A stretch of 64,000 nt of DNA from Castanea sativa. Lineage: Eukaryota > Streptophyta > Magnoliopsida > Fagales > Fagaceae. Under the pieces are notes generated by a model. It was not told the origin of the DNA and searched no databases. It worked only from the letters and a program-made list of their open reading frames with translations. Both the position numbers and the translations under genes were made by a program. The DNA lies in contig NC_134019.1 of the NCBI RefSeq assembly GCF_040712315.1, positions 36,733,873 through 36,797,872 on the forward strand. Direction: 5' to 3'. Position 1 is the stretch's first letter, and the number at the start of each line of letters is the position of its first letter. Positions 23,649 through 36,649 of this stretch are shown piece by piece.

Positions 23649-24218
23649 CAGGACGAAGCCAAGATTTTAAGTTAAGGGAGCAATCCCGACCTCTAGTTTG
23701 GCGGCTTCTTAGTTGCGGAGGTCTTTTTTTTTTTTTTTTTTTTTTGAGTTTTTAATGTGAGCATTTGTTTGAGTAAAATTGGTTAATTGGACTTAATTTT
23801 TTTTAGCTTTACTATTGGTGATTTTTGTTGTTGCACAAATGTTTTTGGGCTAGTATATCTTGTTTTAGATTTTAAATCTATAAATTTTTTTTAATGGCCT
23901 TTAAAATGAGAAAAGTGCTAGAAGTATATTGCTGATATAGTGAGTGATTATTGATAAGTAAAAAAGTAATACAAGTAATAGGCTCAGATGCGAACTAATA
24001 AGAATTTGTATCTCAACAGTTTATAAAAATATTGTAAATAAATTTGTATCTTTAACGTTACTCTAAAAAGATTCTATGATATTGTTAAGAGAGCAAAATG
24101 TAATTTTTTAGAACAAAATTGCTAAAATTAATGCATATATATATATTAATATATATTTTTAAAAAAAATTTGGGGGGGGGGGGCACTGCCCCCTGGTCAA
24201 TTAATGCCTCTGTCCCTG
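23649..24218. mobile_element. hAT-type non-autonomous element, 570 bp, complete
   Basis: The left end caggacgaagcc and the right end cctctgtccctg form a short imperfect inverted repeat of the CAGGG(A)CGGAGCC type. A perfect 8-bp duplication atcatata flanks it (23641-23648 and 24219-24226), as expected for hAT. It has a 12-G run near the right end and carries a nested MITE. No transposase. Confidence 0.88.
23905..24075. mobile_element. MITE nested in the hAT element
   Basis: Same family as 26866-27045: gtgctagaagtata at the left, the interior block gctgat(a/g)t(a/g)gt.agtgattattg(a/g)taa.t.aaaaagt, and cgttactctaaaaag at the right. Its presence enlarges the hAT. Confidence 0.5.
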
Positions 24219-24226
24219 ATCATATA

Positions 24227-24778
24227 AATTATATTTTTGATTCCTTAGATCTTGAATGATTTTAGTCTCTTTTAAAATGTAACACCATTATCCTTTTGTT
24301 AATTTTTCATTAATATATTGCTTAGTTATCTAATACTAATAAAATGTTGAGCACCTTATATTTAAGGGACCAAAATGAAACAATCCCATGTTTAAAAGAC
24401 GAAAATCAAACTGATCCAATATTTAAATTGTAAAGAACCAAAATTGAACTAACCCATATGTTAAGTTTGTAATTTGTAATTTAGAAACGCCGACATTAGC
24501 TAAAAAGGTTGCACCAACAACATGCTGATAGCCATGTAAACAATAAATGGACAAAAAAAATAAAGGAACAAATTTGTTCCCTTTTTTTAAGTTTACAAAA
24601 TCAAAGTCCAACAAACCCCTAATGTAAGAGACCAAAGATGAAGTTTATCTTAGATTTTATATTTCATTAAACCTTTTAGTGTTATAATTAAAAGGTTTTT
24701 TCATTTTAATCAATAATTATTTCATGCATTTGATATATTTATTTTCTTCGTGGATACCACATTTTATAAAAAGAAATA

Positions 24779-24843
<65 letters not shown>

Positions 24844-25300
24844 CATGAAATACTACAATAGAGCCCACACATTATACAAATAAATTGGCATATATTGGAT
24901 GCATGAAAAAAAAAAAAACAAAAAAACAAAAAAGCAAGCTATCAATAATCCTATTACTACTACTCATGCCCGAATGCTTAATTAATCTTTATCAGATATA
25001 TCTGCAGGAATAACTACTATATACAACAGATATTAGGCAATGCAAGACCCAACAAGTAATCTGATTTCCGAAAGATTGGGCAATGAAATTGACCACAGCG
25101 ATGAATTACCTCAATCAGAAACTTATATCCTATAAGATTCAAACACGATTAGCTTATTACTGAAAAGGGACCATAGCAGCAAAACTGCAAAGCATGCATG
25201 AAAGAAGCCAAATGAACAATGATTTTTCTTTATCTGAAATCTAATTTGAGACAGTCATATGTACTCATATATACCATCCAAGCAGGAATATCATATCTGG
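24227..25300. other. Intergenic DNA with a long (AT)n tract
   Basis: No gene found. Position 24781-24838 is an uninterrupted (AT)n of about 29 units. Confidence 0.6.
24781..24838. repeat. (AT)n microsatellite
   Basis: About 29 AT units. Confidence 0.97.
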
Positions 25301-25981
25301 TGATGGTGCTAAAATCCACCAGTTGTCACGTGGCCCTCACTTTACTCGAAACAACACCTGCACAACAACAGACAAGACCAACAAAGGGCACCGGTGTGGT
25401 GCCGACCAAAAACCCTCCGAAGGTCAAGTTAGAACTTCTTTTCTTCTTTACAACCCTAAAGTGCTAGAGCTGAAGTGAATTATGCATACTGTGGTTTATG
25501 AGAGTTTTGGGGTATATATAGTAGCATGGATCCGAAATAAGCGCCTTGGTGAGGAAGTACTTTCCTTCTAGGAGAGTAATTTATGGATTTTACGTATCAT
25601 CTAGATCCCTTTTCCTTATAGGAATCTTCTTGACTAAGGCCAAGCGTGTAGCGCAAGAACTTTCCTTATATGCACGTACATGATGGACAAAACAGGCTAT
25701 GGATGAAGGTTGGGTTATCCCCTTCAGCTTTTACTTCCTAAGGTCGTCAGCCTACGTATGTCTTCGGTAAGGTCGTCAGCCTATGTATGTCTCCAGTAAG
25801 GTCGTCAGCTTAGGACCTTCAGCTTTGACTCCATCAGATTTTCTTCCTTCAGCCCAACGTCGTCAGATATGAGACGGAGCCGCGGACGTAAAAAGGGGAT
25901 GGTTTGGTAATCAGAGCTGTCGGGCTTGATACTCCCGTCACCTACCTTAAGGTATTTAGTAACATACAATTATCCTCATCA
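25301..25981 (-). mobile_element. Possible solo LTR
   Basis: The segment starts tgatggtgct and ends tatcctcatca, giving TG..CA termini on either strand. It is markedly less AT-rich than its surroundings and contains cggtgtggtgccgacc, a motif I associate with plant gypsy LTRs, plus three copies of taaggtcgtcagc (about 25740-25812). No 5-bp duplication is apparent, so the borders are uncertain. Confidence 0.35.
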
Positions 25982-26865
25982 ATATCAAATGCAAACTTCT
26001 AACAAATTTAGCTACAAAATTGGTTGTCACCTTGCATTACAATCTTATTTAATATCTTTTTATTAGAGGTAAATTTTGACAAATCAACTATTGAATTTGT
26101 ATTTTCTTCTTATAACCTCCATATTTGCAAAATTTCTAAAAAATTAAAGATCAATAGCTATAGGAAACTCAAGCTCTAGGAATTTTGTTTAGGGAGTCAT
26201 TAAAAAACTTAAATGAAAAAAATTTAATAAAAAGAGAACTTGAATATATCGAGTTATTGACAAAAAAAAATTGAAGTTTTACAATTTCCTTTTACAAGTT
26301 TTCAAATTTTGAATTGTTATATGATAGTTCATTATGAGTATTTATTATCATTGTAGGTAGTTATGACCATTTTATTTTGTTAAGTCTGTCTAACATTTTT
26401 ATTTTTATGTACTTGTTATTATCTATTTGTCTTTGTTTTTATAAATATATTTTAAACTAAATGAATAAAACTCAACTCATTGGTTTTGTATTAATTATTG
26501 ATGCATACAATCACACTCATTCATACATAAATAATACACTACGTGTCTACTTAACCAATCAAATACTTGAACAATCACTAACTTTACAATTTTTTTCTTG
26601 AATTTTTCTGACTTTATAATAAAAAGTTATTATAACATAATAACAATACAGAAACATGCAACAAACCCTTTCTATTTCCTAATTACGAAATTATATAGAG
26701 TAATTGTTAAATTTCCCATGAAAGTTGCGTCAAAACATTTCCCTTATATTTATACTTTACACGCAAACTTCCAACACACATCATTATTTACACAAATAAC
26801 ATTATAACAAAAAGTAATGCACATAATCAATATTAGATACACTCGCACATGTATAATATAAAGAA
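25982..26865. other. Intergenic AT-rich DNA, nothing recognised
   Basis: No open frames with coding character and no repeat structure seen. Confidence 0.6.
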
Positions 26866-27045
26866 TAATGCTAGAGATACAAACTATTTTTAAATTTTTT
26901 TTGCAAACTGCTGATGTGGTAAGTGATTATTGGTAAATGAAAAAGTGATATTAATGGTGGGTCTATATAAAAACCAATAAGAAGTTGGCCACAAACATTT
27001 TGTACAAATGTTGTAAAATAGTTTATAGTTGTAACATTACTCTAA
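26866..27045. mobile_element. MITE, about 180 bp
   Basis: Inverted ends aatgctagagatacaaacta and tagtttatagttgtaacatt (imperfect). The interior shares gctgatgtggtaagtgattattggtaaatgaaaaagtgat-type sequence with the copy nested at 23905-24075. Confidence 0.6.
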
Positions 27046-28301
27046 TATAAATCTCTATATATATAAAATAGGTGAAGCAAAGAGAAACTCAAATTGCAAT
27101 TCTAAATTAGAATCCTAATTTTGTGCCATGTGTCAAGATTCATGTGGCTCCATTTTTTTTTCCCCACACACGTATATTTCCAGGTTCACCTCCCTTTCTA
27201 CAATAATCAAAATCCAAAATCCTTCCTCTCTTACTCACCTAACGGTGCACGTACCCAGTTACCACATCGATTCAGGCACCTTCATATACATCTCCCTTCT
27301 TCTTCAATGAATGCTCTGGAATTTGAAAAGAATCTCTTGGGGTATCAATGATGCATGTATTTGGGTATTTTTATATCTTATATAAGAAGAGGTTTTCCAT
27401 ATATTCCGATTGTACTCACAATGTTAATGGTCCTGGTTTATGCTTCCTAAGGTTTGATTACTTCTTTCTTTCATCTGCCTGTACTTTCATTCGTTTTTGT
27501 GAATAGTTTTTATTGTTTAATTATAAAAAAAAATTGTTCTCCTATCATTGATGTTATTGTGGTGATGGTATAAAGATGAAACAACTTTTGATCTTCACTT
27601 TTCTTTTCTTTTTTGGGCCTATATTACAGATATCCACTTTTGGTTCAGCATGTGAAGAGAGACACTAAAGAGGCAGAGGTCTGGAATGCCTATAGAAATA
27701 TTTGTTTGCCCCATGCCGCCACCTATGCTTTTCATAGTTTTACACTTTTACTCCTACGTCCCAACATTTTCTTTTATTATACAAACTAACCCCAATTCAC
27801 AAGGAAATGCTTGAAATCATTATTACCCTTTTGGTTGTCTAGGATGTCGGATAACTCTTTGTTTGTTTGTTTGTTGTTGTTGTTGTTGTTGTTTTTTTTT
27901 TTTTTTTTTTTTTTTAAAGTTAAAATGGATTGGATATCTACTATGTTACCAATTTGTTAATGTTGCAGCTAAGAATTTGACTTAGTTTGCAATTCATCAA
28001 AGTTAATGTTGCAGCTCTAGAGCAATTTCCATTGTTATATTTCAAATAAATATACTATTGTAATGGGTTGACAAATTTTTTTTCAATATATTGCTGATAA
28101 AGTGGTAGAACTCTTTGTATATTTAAAGGATGCGTTTATTCACACTCTTTGTTGCATTAACATTTTTATTTGAGACTCCAAAGACAATCCAGAAAGGAGG
28201 AGTAGATGAAGTAATTGTTACTAATATTTTTGAAGTGAAGACTGAAGAAGTCTAATCTTCTTGGAGTGAAGAAGTCTATGGAGTAAGATCCATCGGCTTT
28301 G

Positions 28302-28332
<31 letters not shown>

Positions 28333-28482
28333 TTTGTGTGTGTTTATTTTATTTTAGAATAAATAGATCCGTATAGCAACAAATTTATGTTTATTTTATT
28401 TTTGTATACATAGATCTGTATAGTAGTAGAAGATTGATGAAATATAAGCTAGGTATCATATTTGTTATTCAAATATTAACAA

Positions 28483-29233
28483 TGTAAGTGCACAATTGCA
28501 CCTGGACCCAAGAACAGTTATGGCTCAGGCCCAATGAGCCTTAAACAATAAGAATTTGTAGAGCGTGGGCTTGAAACCCAGATTAGAAGTATATGAGGAT
28601 TCAATGACAAACTAAGGATTGCAAGTAATTGAAAACAACAAGGAATGTTGTAACTGGGCCTCCTCGGACGTAAGCCGAGAGCTGTTCTTATATTATATCT
28701 CACCCTTCTTCTTTTGTCTTTTTTAGGTTACAAAACGTTCCGTCCCCATTTCTGTTCCAGATCCCCCTTTAAATACTCTTCTTTTTAGTACTTTATACAC
28801 GTGTTACCCCAATCCCTCCCTTAGCCTAGATATTTCTTTTCTTAGTGCCTTTGAACAGTAACTAGAAGTTTCCCTTCCACTGTTCAAGTGTCACCTCCCC
28901 ATCAATGCGGCCAGGGTGGTAGGTGCAGGGTCTTTAATGTGGAGGTAGCAGCCTTTATTTTTGACATTTCTTCAACACCGGTGCTTCTGGGACATTCTGG
29001 GGTTCACCCCCTTTAACCATTGGTCTTGACCGTGTCATTCCCTAACCTTTACCATGAAGTCTCAGGTTCTCTGATGTCAGTCCGAGGGGAAAAACATCCT
29101 CGGCTCGGTCCTCGGATCCTCGGCATATGGGCCGACCTAAAGTATCAACAAGCCCTAAACTCAAGAGTAGGTCGGCCTTCCTTAGCAAGGCCCAATGGCC
29201 CATATCCCTATTAAGATATTTTTACTCCCCACA
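28483..29233. mobile_element. Solo LTR of the gypsy family at 43264-54440
   Basis: It starts tgtaagtgcacaattgcacc and ends tttttactccccaca, as do the LTRs of the complete element, and aligns along its length (aatgagccttaaacaataa, aatgcggccagg, gtgcagg.tctttaatg). It is 751 bp against 692 bp and clearly diverged, so it is an older insertion. Perfect 5-bp duplication aacaa at 28478-28482 and 29234-29238. No internal sequence: an unequal-recombination product. Confidence 0.92.
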
Positions 29234-29276
29234 AACAACAACAACAATATTATTATTAATCACTATTTTTTCAAGA

Positions 29277-29280
<4 letters not shown>

Positions 29281-29331
<51 letters not shown>

Positions 29332-29348
29332 TATTATTATTATTATTT
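29281..29348. repeat. (AAT)n/(ATT)n microsatellite
   Basis: About 16 AAT units pass into inverted ATT units, giving a potential hairpin. Confidence 0.95.
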
Positions 29349-29359
29349 GTGCGAAAGGT

Positions 29360-31427
29360 ATTATATATATATATTTATAAAATCAAAGCTGAGAGAAAAT
29401 ATAATTTAAATTCTAAATTGGATAGTTAATTTTGCATCATGTATCTTATCTAAAATTTTAAATTTTTGTGCATGCATTAACACCTAACACGGAAGTTAGA
29501 AAACCACAATAATCAAGTTCATTCACCTAAGCAAAAATATTCAACTTGCACACTATAAAAATCCCTACCATCCTATTCATTGTTCATATAAGCATAAATA
29601 TACAACCTTCCAGAAACATTCAACCACATTTTCCACAAAAAAAAAAAAAATTCCTACACCTCCACCCCTTACAAGTTAAAACTAACACAAACTTTCACTC
29701 TCGCATAGATCTTCACATTTAACTTTCGTCTATCTCTCAAATGCATAATTTTTACTCTGAGTTTTTAAAGACATTGAAGGTAGTTTCTCTCTATCTCCCT
29801 TGCTTTCATATTCTTATTTTTTCCCCGATTTGGGCTGCGATTTGTGCAATCATTTTTTTTAGTGGTATGATGAAGATCAAAAAAGCAAAGTCTCCATTAA
29901 CAAAACAAAGCACATACTCCTAAGAAAAGGGGAGTAAATGTTTTCCTTTCTTTTTGTGAAAATTTTGTTTTTGAATTATATATTTATATATTAGTTTTTC
30001 TATGATTAATGTTGTATGTATTGCTAGTCATATTCATAGGGTTTGAGCTTTGGACAATTCGCATAGAAAATTTGTGTTAACTGATCAGTTTGATTATTAC
30101 TATCGGTAAATTTGTCTGGCACCACAAATCAATCCCCCACCTCCTCTTTTTCCAGTTCCTTTATGTTAATATTTATTGGCTATATGATTTCCTTCTTTTC
30201 TTCCAACCAAGCTCACATGAAGAAACCGAGTTTGAATGGGACATATATACTTTTTGAACTTTCCCTGCCAATCCTGTTTTGAATGTACCTATTATATCAT
30301 TATCATGTAAATTATGAGTGGGTTGTGGGATTAATTTGTGGTGCTTCTTCCTTTTTGATTGCTTACTAAAAGTCCTTAAGTTTATACTACTAGCATGTTT
30401 GATTCTGGAAAACCTTTGTTATGTGTTTTTGGGCTAAGCATTATTTGCTTCATTTGAATTTTTTGTTAGTTTTGTATGCTATGCAAGTTAATTTATTCCT
30501 TTGTTTGACTTGGTTCTATGTGTTAGAATTCAGAACCACCGAATTAACCAATATTATTGTCAAAGTTATATTCAACTGAAATTTGTTTGTTATGTTTTAT
30601 TATTTCATAGCTCTAACATCTACAATTCCTTTTCTCCCCCTTTCAAGATGAATTGGTTTTCCGGGGTCATAGGGGAAATTTTGCAGTGGCTGCTTCTTTT
30701 GCTTTGCCAACTACTAGACTAATATGTGGCTTATGTCCAGTATTAATTGTAGAAAATTACATTGCAATCCCAGTTGTGTTCATTGCCCTACGTTTCCTAC
30801 TATGTAATATTTATTAGTACAGTGTTTTACAAGGTTTATCTTCATTTTTTATGGGAAAAAAGTGTCATTCAAAATTTGAATGCTTTTTTTTATAGATTTT
30901 TTCTTCTTCAAAATTTCTTATTAACGTTATGAAGTTTACGTAAAATTAAAAGCAGACAATTAGTAATTAGAAAACAAGCAAGCAAATAGTTTAAATTACA
31001 CAAAAGATATTTATAATAATATTATTCTAACTTATATATTCATTTTAAATATTGATTTCAATTTTTTTTAATCCAAATTAATAAAACATTTTCGTTACAT
31101 CATATGAAGTTTTCCTATAAATAAATAATAATTAAAAAAAAATTATGAAAAGCAGGCAATTATCACTTAGAAAATAAGCAAGTAAAAAAAGATAAAAAAA
31201 AGTGCTTCACAATATCAAAAATTAAGAATTAATAAATTTTTAAAAAAAATATGGACAATTTACATTTCTACCTAAGAATATTCTTACAAGATTTTTTTAA
31301 GAGTTAACAAAATATAAGAATGACTATATATCTATAGTATTTAAATTATATATATAGGAATTATACTATGCATCTTAATATGTATTTTTTAAGTATATCC
31401 ATGCATACGCATGGGGTAACAGGCTAG
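29360..31427 (+). mobile_element. Probable inner Helitron
   Basis: Sequence from about 29360 (atatttataaaatcaaagct, gagagaaaat, aattctaaatt) parallels the start of the outer copy at 27060-27130. The right side has the hairpin ccatgc-atac-gcatgg, ggtaacaggctag ending at 31427. The base after CTAG is A rather than the usual T. No Helitron protein is encoded. Confidence 0.4.
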
Positions 31428-32102
31428 AACCATAAAATTTGAATCATCTGCATTTTCTAATAAAGTTTGCTAAATTATAAATTAGAACCATCATTTGTAA
31501 CTTAAAATCTCCGAATTTATACATCTAATCTACAAAACAATACCTACTAAATAATAAAGCACAATCTTTCTTGTCCAAAGCATATTTTATGTCACTGTGA
31601 TGACACTGAACCATACTTATGTGGAACCACACAACAATAATAAAATAAAAGTAAACCATCCACTGATCACACGTCACATACCTCCTAGAAATCAATTATA
31701 CAAATTCTATCAAACTATACTCATCTAAGCTAGAAGATAGACAATACAAACAACATTTCCCATACGCCCAACGTACAATCCACCTATACACACAAACCAC
31801 TCTTATGCCAATCATTTATAAGCAATTACAAGTAAAGCCCCAGTTGATAAGCCACATCATATAAGGTTTGCTGGTCTGCTCGATTGAAATTGTAAAAAAA
31901 TTACATAATGCTAAGTTTTGTTAATGAAATTTTCTGGTTAATAATATGAATTTAGACTTAACTAAGCCTTTTAAACATGAATAAACTCATGATTAATAAA
32001 AAAAACCAATAGTAACACTTAATTAGTAAAATGCGATATTTTTTTTCCATTGTCTTATTTAATTATATCCATTCATGTGCGGTAGTACGAGGTACATACT
32101 AG

Positions 32103-32624
32103 TTTATGATAAAGAGTGACACTTTCATAAATACTTATTTTTACTCCTAGAGTTGGAAATATTTGTAATAAAGGTGTATAAAATTTAAGTAAGGATGTGC
32201 AAAATAACATTTTTAAGAATAAATTAAAATATTAAATTAAAAATTTATATTATATATATAAAAAAAAAATTGAAGTCAGGGGGTTCATTTGAATCCCTGA
32301 ACGAAGTGTACCGCCTCCCCTGTATGTCATCAATAAATTGTTTAAATTTCAAGTTTTTGTAATTTAAAATTTTGCATAAAATATAATCTTATAGATCATA
32401 TAGTAAATAATATCTGATTGACATAGAATTTAAAACGTGAATTAAGACCGTAAAGAATATGCAATCCAACGGTTAGATTTTCGAAATATATAATAATGTT
32501 AATGTAAGGTTGTAGCATTAGATTACAACCAATTTTGTAGCTAAATTTTGTCATTGATATTATTATCCTTGCAGAAAATTATGGTCCTAAAATATCATGT
32601 TGTCAGCAAGGGAGGGGAGGCATT
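32103..32624. other. Intergenic DNA, no gene seen
   Basis: AT-rich; contains a short TE-like scrap (cagggggttcatttgaatccctg) at 32278-32300. Confidence 0.5.
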
Positions 32625-33011
32625 CTAGTCCAACACCGTTGTTTGGAGGGGCAGAGAGCTTTCAACCTCCTTAGTTTCAGAACTCCTTTCTGCAACAATC
32701 TTTGACATTCCAAACATCTGAAATTGTATATGAACTACACAATTAGTACAAGTACAAACAGGAAAAGCAATGAAGAAACAAGTTTGGGGAATGGAATAAG
32801 TAACATCAAGTTGAAAGAGAAATTCGACCTTCTTCAGGGTCTTCTGGAAGCAATTTTTGTGTTCATCCATAGATGCATGGATGAACTCATCAATGTGGTC
32901 CTTCAAATCCTCCAAGAAAGCGGCATCATCATTCTTCTTTGTGCGACATGAAGGGGTGACTGTAGCAGCAGGTGATGGCTGCTTTTTAGGTTGACTTTTC
33001 TGTGCTTCCAT
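32625..33011 (-). CDS. Small two-exon gene, conserved plant protein of unknown function
   Basis: The minus frame begins at ATG 33011. The best model is two exons, 33011-32829 (61 codons) and 32717-32625 (30 codons plus stop), joined across a 111-nt GT-AG intron whose 3' end is ATTTCAG. The product would be 91 residues: a Lys/Pro/Ser-rich start, a charged helix (FLEDLKDHIDEFIHASMDEH) and a C-terminal MFGMSKIVAERSSETKEVE segment. I have an impression of similar short plant proteins, but no function is known to me. The donor GTCGAA is weak. Because the intron is a multiple of 3 and has no stop, the unspliced frame gives a 128-residue protein, so intron retention would also be translatable. No lesions. 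Confidence 0.55.
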   Translation of the reverse strand: MEAQKSQPKKQPSPAATVTPSCRTKKNDDAAFLEDLKDHIDEFIHASMDEHKNCFQKTLKKVEFLFQLDVTYSIPQTCFFIAFPVCTCTNCVVHIQFQMFGMSKIVAERSSETKEVESSLPLQTTVLD

Positions 33012-33386
33012 CCTCAGTTAGCTGATAAATAAGTTACTCCATATTAACACTAATCTAATCAAACAACTTTGATGAGATGAAACTAACAACTTTGCTTAAT
33101 AACCATCAATCACTTTAAAGTACATCATAGCCACGTCAATACACTCAATTCCTTTTTATTTATTCTATTTAGAATCTTTACAAACCAATCAGCAACATAT
33201 TATACCAGAATTAACAGAATAATCTAAATAACATACCGTGCATTAAAAATAAAGTAGTTGAGAACACAAAACTGCCACGCAAACATGGTGTCCTCCTATG
33301 AGCGTAGGATCCAAGTATAATATAAACACAACTTATTTGAACTTGTCACAGAAAATGTTTTTGTTGTTGTTGTTGTTGTTGTTGTT
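33012..33386. other. Upstream region of the small gene, nothing else recognised
   Basis: AT-rich 375 bp between the small gene's start and the edge of duplication copy 2. It ends in a (GTT)n tract. Confidence 0.5.
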
Positions 33387-35336
33387 GGGGGGGGGGGGGG
33401 GGTGGTTGACTGTTGATACAGTAATGTGATGGTTTAGATGTCAAGCTGAGTTCAGATACACAGCATCTAATCAGCTCTCAGCACACTACAGAACAAGCTA
33501 AGTCAAGGTAATTATGAAATACACAGGCATTTGAAAAGCAAGATAGCCCTTTAAAAATCATTTGGTAACATAGTGAAAAATTTCACATTGTTGAAAATTA
33601 CAAAAGCAAGATATCTTACTTTCATTGCTATTATTACAAAGACTACTTAAATGGCATTGATATTGATAATTATCATGTTTCCGGGTTTAATTTATATAAA
33701 ATAAGAGAGCCGACAAAAAATGTTTGATATCTTAATGAAAAATAATGATTAATTATTTTCTTTCTATTAATTTGTCTAGAGGATGTAAAAGAGGTCTTTC
33801 TAGTCTAAAGGCAGGGATGAACTTTCTCACTATACAATGACCACTACAAATGAAGGACCAACAACAACGGAGGAGAAGGAGGAGGAATAGGAGTAGGAGC
33901 TAGCTTTAATTGAAGTAGGGGCAAAACTGAAGCAAAGAAATTCTGAGTTCCTATTTTGGACTGCTTTCCTCAATTCATAAACATCACACCCATTAATATT
34001 CTTAACACCAACACACCCACAACTAATGCCACTAGTGCCACCAATCAATAGTTTCCACCACAATCTATCTAGGTGTAACCAAACTTCACTACCACCGTCA
34101 CCATTGGACATCCAATGAAACAATAATACCACCCCAACAAAAAACAACCACCACAAAACAGCATCACCACCACCCAACACAACAAATAGAACCATCCCCA
34201 CCCCAATGATCACCTTCAGCCATGACTGTTGAAATGGGTGACAAATGAGCCTGTTTCAGCGGGGTTTGGATAATGTCATAAAAATATCTGGTATACAAGT
34301 ATCCATTTGCCCATTTAAACCCATCTTCTCAAATAGGCATATAGGAATTTAGTTATCTAACACGCTGAGATTGTCATAAAACATTCTCCCACTTTTGAAT
34401 TGCCGAAACAAGAACTTTATGTGAGAGTCAATTGGTACCATGCTGTCAATCTCACCATCACCACAAACACCTGTAGACTGCCATTATCTCCATTAACTCC
34501 ACCACCACTAACAGCATTGTCTACCCATATATTACCACTCACCACCCTTTTCATATCCACCAACACCATGCCACCAAACCCCAATTCCTCTTATTTCAAA
34601 TAAAATAGCTAAATTTTCTTCCTTTACTTATATTCAAACCACATGCTATTCCTCTCACATCTCATAAAGAAACTTAGGAAAGCAAAACCAAAACAGAAAC
34701 ATAATTTCCATACAAACAGTGCTATAATAAAACTGATCAGGTTTCAATTTTGATCACATAATCATTGTGAAAATTATTCATTCTGTAGGATATCCAAGCC
34801 AAATTTCAACTCACAAATGCATGTTTATTAGCTCTGAATGAAGTCCCAAAACAATTAATCAATGATTCAATAACATTCTCTCTAACTTCTAAAAGTGAAA
34901 ACTGAAAATACCCAATTGCATATTCATTAGCTAACGCGTTTAAAAGTTAGAACTTTTAACAAAAACCGAAATTTCATTCACAAAATTCATTGAGAAAAGT
35001 CACGGAATCAAACATACCTTTTATCGAACACAAGGCGTGCAATCAAGTGAAGCTGAAAAATATATAGAGGCTTCAGCTGTGACAAGACCAACCGCCTTAG
35101 TTTTTATTTGACAAAAAGGAAATGGGTTGTGATAGGGTACGTATTGTATACTTCTATAGCTGCAGAGTTGTGAACGAGTCTGTGAATTATTGGGTATAAG
35201 CATTTATGGTCAGAGTCAAAGTTAAGAACTTTTGACTTTTCATGGGGTAGGTCAATAGTTTGTTGACACGTGGATTGGATTTTGTATATTTCAGATGGTT
35301 GAAATCATCTAAAATTTTCTTGGGAAAGAAGCTTTA

Positions 35337-35577
35337 AATGTGATTGGATAGAGCGTTTTGGCGTCTGCGTTTTCAAGCCGCGCGTTTTGCAGTTTTTTTT
35401 TTTTTCAAGCGCACTTGTTGACTTTTTACTGTGAACAGTGCATCTGTGCACTGTTCATGGGACCCACAATTTTCAATATTCAGCAACTTTTTCATTGAAA
35501 ATGGGTCCTACCGTACTATTTACACATTTAAAAAATATTTTGCTACAGTATTTTCATTTTCAGTTTTTAACAGACCC
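35337..35577. mobile_element. Tourist-like MITE, 241 bp, only in duplication copy 2
   Basis: Flanked by TTA at 35334-35336 and 35578-35580. It contains gtgaacagtgcatctgtgcactgttcatgggaccc-type sequence shared, inverted, with 23311-23553. Copy 1 (near 19211) reads gaagtttggactttatc with no insert, so this is a post-duplication insertion. Confidence 0.8.
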
Positions 35578-36604
35578 TTAGACTTATAATTTTTAAGGTA
35601 AATTACAAATGGTAAGACTTAGGTATAGTATTTAAGTGCTGTTTCTTAGGTTTTCATTTTAAGATTCTGTCACATGAATTTTTTTATGGCATAGAAGTGT
35701 ATTTTTTAGTTAACTAGCCACGTGACTGAATCTTAAAAAGGGCACCTAAGGAACAGTACCTAAAATACTATATCTAAATTTTGTTCAATTATAAATGCTA
35801 ACTAACTTATTCATCCATTCAGTTAATATTTGTTAAAATTGATCCATTAAGGACCCAAAGCAATGAAGTTTGTATTAAACTAAGTTGAAAGTTAATGGTG
35901 TAATTTTGACTAATTCTAATGTATGACTGAATTGAACAAAATTAAAAATTAGAGGACTGAATTGAATGAAAATAAAGTAAGAGAAATTAATTGAATTTTA
36001 ATCAAAGTTAGAGGGCCCAATATATAAAAATTTCTATTAAAAACAGAAGGCTAACAAAATACAATTCTATATTGCTTGAAGTGGAAGTTTGGCACGTGAT
36101 TTTTTTTGGGGATAAAGTTTGGCTGTGAATTGATAGATTAATCCTTAAAAAAAAAAAAAAGATATTTACTCAAGCGACGCCGTTTATACCAATTATTGGT
36201 AAGTAGCAGCAATTTTTAGATAGATATGTTCATCATCATGATGGGCCCAACAAACCAATTGGCCCGATAAGGATGGTTGGTTTTGACAAATGGGATAGTG
36301 GAATGCAGGCCCAATAGTTTAAAATTTCTAGGATTTTATTTTTTATTTTTATATATATTAAAAATAGAAAATTTACTGCATTTTCAACTATATTGTTATG
36401 ATACAGAAAGTAAATAGGCTACATTCGACCCTAATTTAGTCAAATTTAATTTGGGTTGTGTTTTTTTAATCCTAAATTTCAACCCAAGTCCACCTATGGC
36501 CTAAAAAAAATTCAACTCTAACTTGTCTAATATTCAAATTGGGCTCAGGTTGATTTGGGTTATGTTGTTCAAGTTGCATTTGACATAATCCGCTTAAACG
36601 TAAA

Positions 36605-36606
<2 letters not shown>

Positions 36607-36649
<43 letters not shown>

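Larger units (their letters stand above)
27052..32102 (+). mobile_element. Probable outer Helitron of a nested pair
   Basis: After a host A at 27051 the sequence reads TCTCTATATATATAAAATAG, a typical plant Helitron 5' end. At 32070-32103 a weak hairpin (gtgcggtagtacg) and tacatactag|t give a possible 3' end. A second pair of ends lies inside (about 29360 and 31427), so an outer and an inner Helitron can be drawn; which 5' end pairs with which 3' end is inference. No Rep/helicase gene. A solo gypsy LTR (28483-29233) is inserted in it. Confidence 0.45.

Noticed and set aside
24717..24929. Minus frame rich in IYIYIY
   Set aside because: Translation of an (AT)n microsatellite.
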